64,000 nt of DNA from Dictyophora rubrovolvata (taxonomy: Eukaryota; Basidiomycota; Agaricomycetes; Phallales; Phallaceae), in NCBI GenBank assembly GCA_029959195.1, contig CP114122.1, positions 1,984,001-2,048,000 of the forward strand, in the 5' to 3' direction. Position 1 is the first letter of the stretch. Every line of letters begins with the position of its first letter. Under the pieces are notes generated by a model. That model was given only the letters and a program-made list of their open reading frames with translations. It did no database searches and was not told where the DNA came from. Shown piece by piece: positions 60,082 through 64,000 of the stretch. The position numbers and the translations under genes are program-made.

Positions 60082-63000
60082 ATGTTTCGACTACCCTCAT
60101 TATCTTCGGTAACAGTCCCAGGTCTTTCGTCGGATCCAAAATTATCGTTCAGAACTGCACCAAATGGTTTAACTCGACTTTCACGAGCTGTAGGTTACTC
60201 ACTGCCTAACAGTAAATGACAGCTAGAATCAATGTTCCTTTAGGTCATTCCACCAGATGATATTAATTACTGGAAGCAATATTGGGAATTATTTGATTCT
60301 GTGGAAGAAGTCAATACCTTAATTACCCCTCAACACAGTATGTCATCGAAGTTTTACAACTTTCCGAAAGCCCCATTAGACTGAACGCTCGTATAGTTAG
60401 GACAGCTTTAGCTGAAAATGTTCGAACCCTATTTACTGTCCTCGCCAAATATTTCATCCGTCTTGTGCGCTCTCCCACATTTCCTGGTCCGGCTTCTAAT
60501 GGATTCTCATTACCAATAACCCCCTGGAATAATCAAAGTATCCCAGACAATGTTCGGTCTGTGTTAAACTGTTCGCGCGTCATTGCTCGCATACTACCGT
60601 TGATATGGGAAGATGATGTTGATTGTCGGTGGCTATGGGAGGAATTAGACACAGTGGCTGTGTCCTCGCCAACCGGTAACAATGGCTCTAGGACTGTCCT
60701 GCAAAATGAAAATCAGCCACAGTTTATCATTGACGATGATGAAGATGAGGAGCCCGGGGCTCAACCTTCAATGTCCTCTGTTTCAAGACGGCCTGCCAAC
60801 GCTGAAGTACCTCCGAAACCCAAATCAAAGTCTCTTATGGTCGAATTTTTAGATGCCTTGATAGACGGCTTATTTCACGTAGGCTTTACTCTTCCTTTAG
60901 ATGCAACAGAAAGTGCCATCAACCGCACTTCATATCTCATCTGGTACGTACATTAGATCTCGATGATGTGCTTTGTCCTCATGACCTTTATTATTAAGGA
61001 CTTCGGGCATCGGTGCATCGAGTGTTCCGTCTCCTGCATCCAACCACTTAGCCAACCGATCCACCCTTCTTCTTACGCTACTGACTGCACTATCGCATCC
61101 CTTATACGTCATCCCAAGCTCATACAGGCATCACGCTACCGATCCTGTTTTAACCCACCTATGCTCATACCCGCGCAAAATCCACTTAGCAATTTTATGC
61201 TCACTAGTAAATACGGCGCTAGCACCTCCACCGAGTCATCTATTGGGTCAAGTGACACGCGAAGAAGATTCGTATGCGCAACGAGCAGCTCAGGTCGTCC
61301 TAATCCTTTTATGCGACCCTCAACTCCAGTTTGGTCTGGAAGAGGGTGAAGCCACTGTAAAAATAAACGTTTATCAGCGTGCAATTGCGAAGTTGCATCG
61401 TCAACAAGATTTCGATTATTTGATCGAAGGCGTGAAGAACGTTTTAGATAACGAGTCTGCCCGTAAAGGATTGATCGGCGGGGTTACAAAAGCGGTCCCA
61501 GTTGGAAGAAGAGCCAATGGACCAGGTGTTTTGGAAGTATGGCTTTTACTATGGAGAGTCATAGACTTGAACAAGGTACTAGACGCAACTGTTTCCCCTT
61601 TCAAGTGGCTGCTTATTTTAAAATTCTTTCTAGAAATTCATAGCCCACTTTTTATCCTCATCCCATCTTCCAATCATTACCTCCCATCTGTTTACAACTC
61701 TAACAATGTACAAAGATTCCCCTACTCATTTTGCCTTGCTTCGTACCTTGTCTTATCTACTCCAAACATTTTCCTCACATCGGGCATTCGCAATCGCCCT
61801 GGCGTCTCCTTTGCCCAACACCGCAACAACTCGGGGTTCCGATGCCTTAGTCAATGCCATTTACGCTGTTATTGCGGGAACAAAAGGTCAACATCAAGGA
61901 CTGTATCAACCATTACTTGTCACGCTGGGTAATGTTGGTCCATATATCAAACACCTCAGTGTACAAAGTTCGAACAAAATAATCTCGTTATTCCAAGCCT
62001 TTGCCAGTCCAGGTTTTTTACTTGGGGACGAGGGAAACCCCAGGTATCTATTTTGGACGTAAGATCACTTCGTTGTTTTATCATACTATAGCTATATGAT
62101 GGTTCATTTAGGCTGGAATTTTTCAATCATATCATCCATCATCAGTTCACCGGTATGCTCTTCCCACTGATACTAACGTCAAATTAAATCAATACATAGA
62201 CAACCCCAATTTGATCTATGCTATTCTCAGAGCGCACGAAAGGTTCAATACCTTATCTACCTTTACTCTAGCTAGTGGACTAGCAGAAATTGCGCTCGTC
62301 AAGGCCAAAAAGGAAGAATACTTGCGCAGAACACAAACAAATAGTACACCCCCAGGTGCATCACCATCAATCGGAGACAGAAAATTGTCCCTCGAACGCC
62401 AAAATTCTTCGTCGATCGTTGTAAGAAGTAGCGAGGAGACAGATACAAATAATGCAGAAAAAGATCGCCTCAGGGACCGAGAAGTATTAATGAATAACGC
62501 TGCAAATGTTCCCAATACTCCCAGCCGCGATGAAACGCTTAATTCCGATAAATCAGCCATGCAAAGCGGTGATGACCTAGAGACACCTGTAGTCGCTACA
62601 CCCACTTTCCAATCACCACCTGTTTTGAGTGAGAAAGCACGGGGTAAGCTACCCATGCGTAGTTTATCCGCTTTGTCGATGGATCCTCCTGGTGTTAGTA
62701 TGGGCGTAAGTGCCGACAGCGCTATTCTGGGATACCATTATGACAATAATGCTGGAAATGGAGGGCTCGGTTTGAATCCGTTCATTGCAACGGAGGAATG
62801 GGTCCAATCCTGGACAGGAGGTTTACCGATTGATTCAATTTTGGTCGCTATAGCCGAGGTAAATATGAACTTTAAAAAAAATCCACTTTTTCAAAACTAA
62901 GTATTCTGCTTTTTCGCAGCTCCTTCCCAAAATTCAGTCACATTTACAATCTTCTTCCCTCGATACCCGCAACAGCAGCAACAACAACAATACCACCGCC

Positions 63001-63424
63001 ATCATGCCTCAGTATACCACAGCAGCTGCAATTTCTTTATTAGCGTCTTCTACTCTTGTTGGCATTCTACCACCAGCTCCTCAGATTGTATCCCGACGAT
63101 TCGTGTGGACTGATCGTAGCGAAGTTTGGCGGGCCAGTCTCTTATGGGGCGAAATATATGTTAGCAGCGGGCCCGCACAAGGACCATGGGGCGGGACTCA
63201 AATTCGGTTGTTTGGAATCAAGGTTAGTGGGAACTCACAAAATATGAATCGTTCGACGAGATTCTGATTTGTTCGCGATGAATCTTTAGCAAGCACCTTT
63301 GACCAGACGTGATCAAGCTATCGCCAGTGTAACTACTGCAATGGGGAACATGTGGAATGCTGCTACCCGAGGGACTCAGTCTGTTCCGCCTAGTCCAGCG
63401 CGAAGGAATAGTAATAGAGAATAG
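60082..63424 (+). CDS. HID1: HID1-family protein (Golgi/secretory pathway)
   Basis: Homologue of HID-1 / fission yeast Hid3, a large membrane-associated protein acting at the Golgi in secretory trafficking and dense-core vesicle formation. The start is MFRLPSLSSVTVPG. Exons then read VIPPDDINYWKQYWELFDSV with EEVNTLITPQHIR; LAENVRTLFTVLAKYFIRLV; SVLNCSRVIARILPLIWEDD (the family's entry block); an acidic linker (FIIDDDEDEEPG); FLDALIDGLFHVGFTLP; REEDSYAQRAAQVVLILLCD and VKNVLDNESARKGLIGG; LVTLGNVGPYIKHLSVQSSN with IISLFQAFASPGFL; NPNLIYAILRAHERFNTLST with FTLASGLAEI; a long Ser/Asn-rich insertion; and a conserved end (WVQSWTGGLPIDSILVAIAE). It ends NSNRE at 63424. About 10 exons, about 900-950 residues. 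Some edges near 61.0 and 62.1 kb are approximate. Confidence 0.88.
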
Positions 63425-64000
63425 TGGTCAACATACTATTTCGTCCAATAATATCACGCCTTGTTTGTTTCATGCGTTTGAGTGTGCACAACCGTTGGCT
63501 CATCCCCGTTTGAGCCCGTATAAACGTATAGACATGCTTTCATTTGTTTTTGTAGATACATCGTTGTTCTATGTATTTGACACGGGTGTAAATTAAAGAG
63601 GACGATGAAAACTACGATTCGAGGCGTAAAAAAAGAGTCAGACATGCATTTTAAACAGCATGCAGAAAATTTATGTGCATGAGAAGCGTAAAACAACGTG
63701 GAGAAACAGTTAGTAAAAACAATCAATCACTACTCCAAGAAGAAAATAAAACAGGGGACAGCACATCCAAAACTAGATAAGAATGCGCGCATTTCTCTTC
63801 GCAAAGCAATGATTTTTGTGGTAATGTTGAAAATCGAATATTCTATTGTGGGCGACTTGGATGCCGCGCCAATGTTTGTCCGGTCTGAGCAGCTTGAATA
63901 CTGCTGAACCGACGTAACTCCTCGCCTGTGACACCACATTAGATTATTCAAGTGTCAAAATATATTTAGAAAGAGCGACATACCTGACATTTTTATATTT
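63425..64000. other. Right-edge intergenic region
   Basis: About 575 bp after HID1. Open frames of 70-90 codons on both strands lack recognisable features. It is likely the HID1 3' region and part of the next spacer. Confidence 0.4.

Overview
This window looks like nuclear DNA of an agaricomycete (mushroom-forming) basidiomycete. Genes are dense and intron-rich, with mostly 45-75 nt GT-AG introns. Several proteins belong to families I know mainly from agaricomycetes: DUF6533-type membrane proteins, DUF4419, HNH_2-like proteins, and an EF-hand family with a 'SGYIS' loop. No assignment was checked against a database; all rest on reading translations, splice phases and family motifs.

Layout. 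1-4.6 kb: the SNF1/AMPK-alpha kinase (runs off the left edge) and a DUF4419 protein. 4.6-9.75 kb: gene-poor, with one DUF6533-like membrane protein. 9.75-23 kb: housekeeping block with divergent histones H2A/H2B, aminodeoxychorismate lyase, valyl-tRNA synthetase with mitochondrial and cytosolic start codons, an HNH-like protein and a PPR protein. 23.3-27.35 kb: a minus-strand gene whose exons join in frame from an EF-hand-bearing agaricomycete domain into a C-terminal FHA domain, with a tandemly duplicated linker exon.

27.4-42.7 kb is a rearranged accessory island. An inverted duplication of about 1 kb flanks a flavin monooxygenase gene and carries a 90-residue acidic gene on one arm and its pseudogene on the other. 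A DUF6533 gene and the 3' end of the adjacent metallo-beta-lactamase gene are directly duplicated. The second copy is split by a roughly 4.1 kb AT-rich element bounded by 47-bp inverted repeats. A third DUF6533 relic lies at 30.9-31.5 kb with one segment flipped. The intact metallo-beta-lactamase gene closes the island.

42.7-64 kb returns to conserved genes: a polyglutamine-rich bHLH regulator, an ELYS-like nuclear-pore protein, two tandem SEC24 paralogues (one starting with a WW domain), an F-box-like/LRR protein, tRNA-Asn(GTT) and HID1. SEC24 (COPII coat) and HID1 (Golgi) both act in the secretory pathway but need not be co-regulated.

The two observations most worth checking are the EF-hand/FHA fusion and the WW-SEC24 paralogue. 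The rearranged 27-42 kb island is the most unusual DNA structure.
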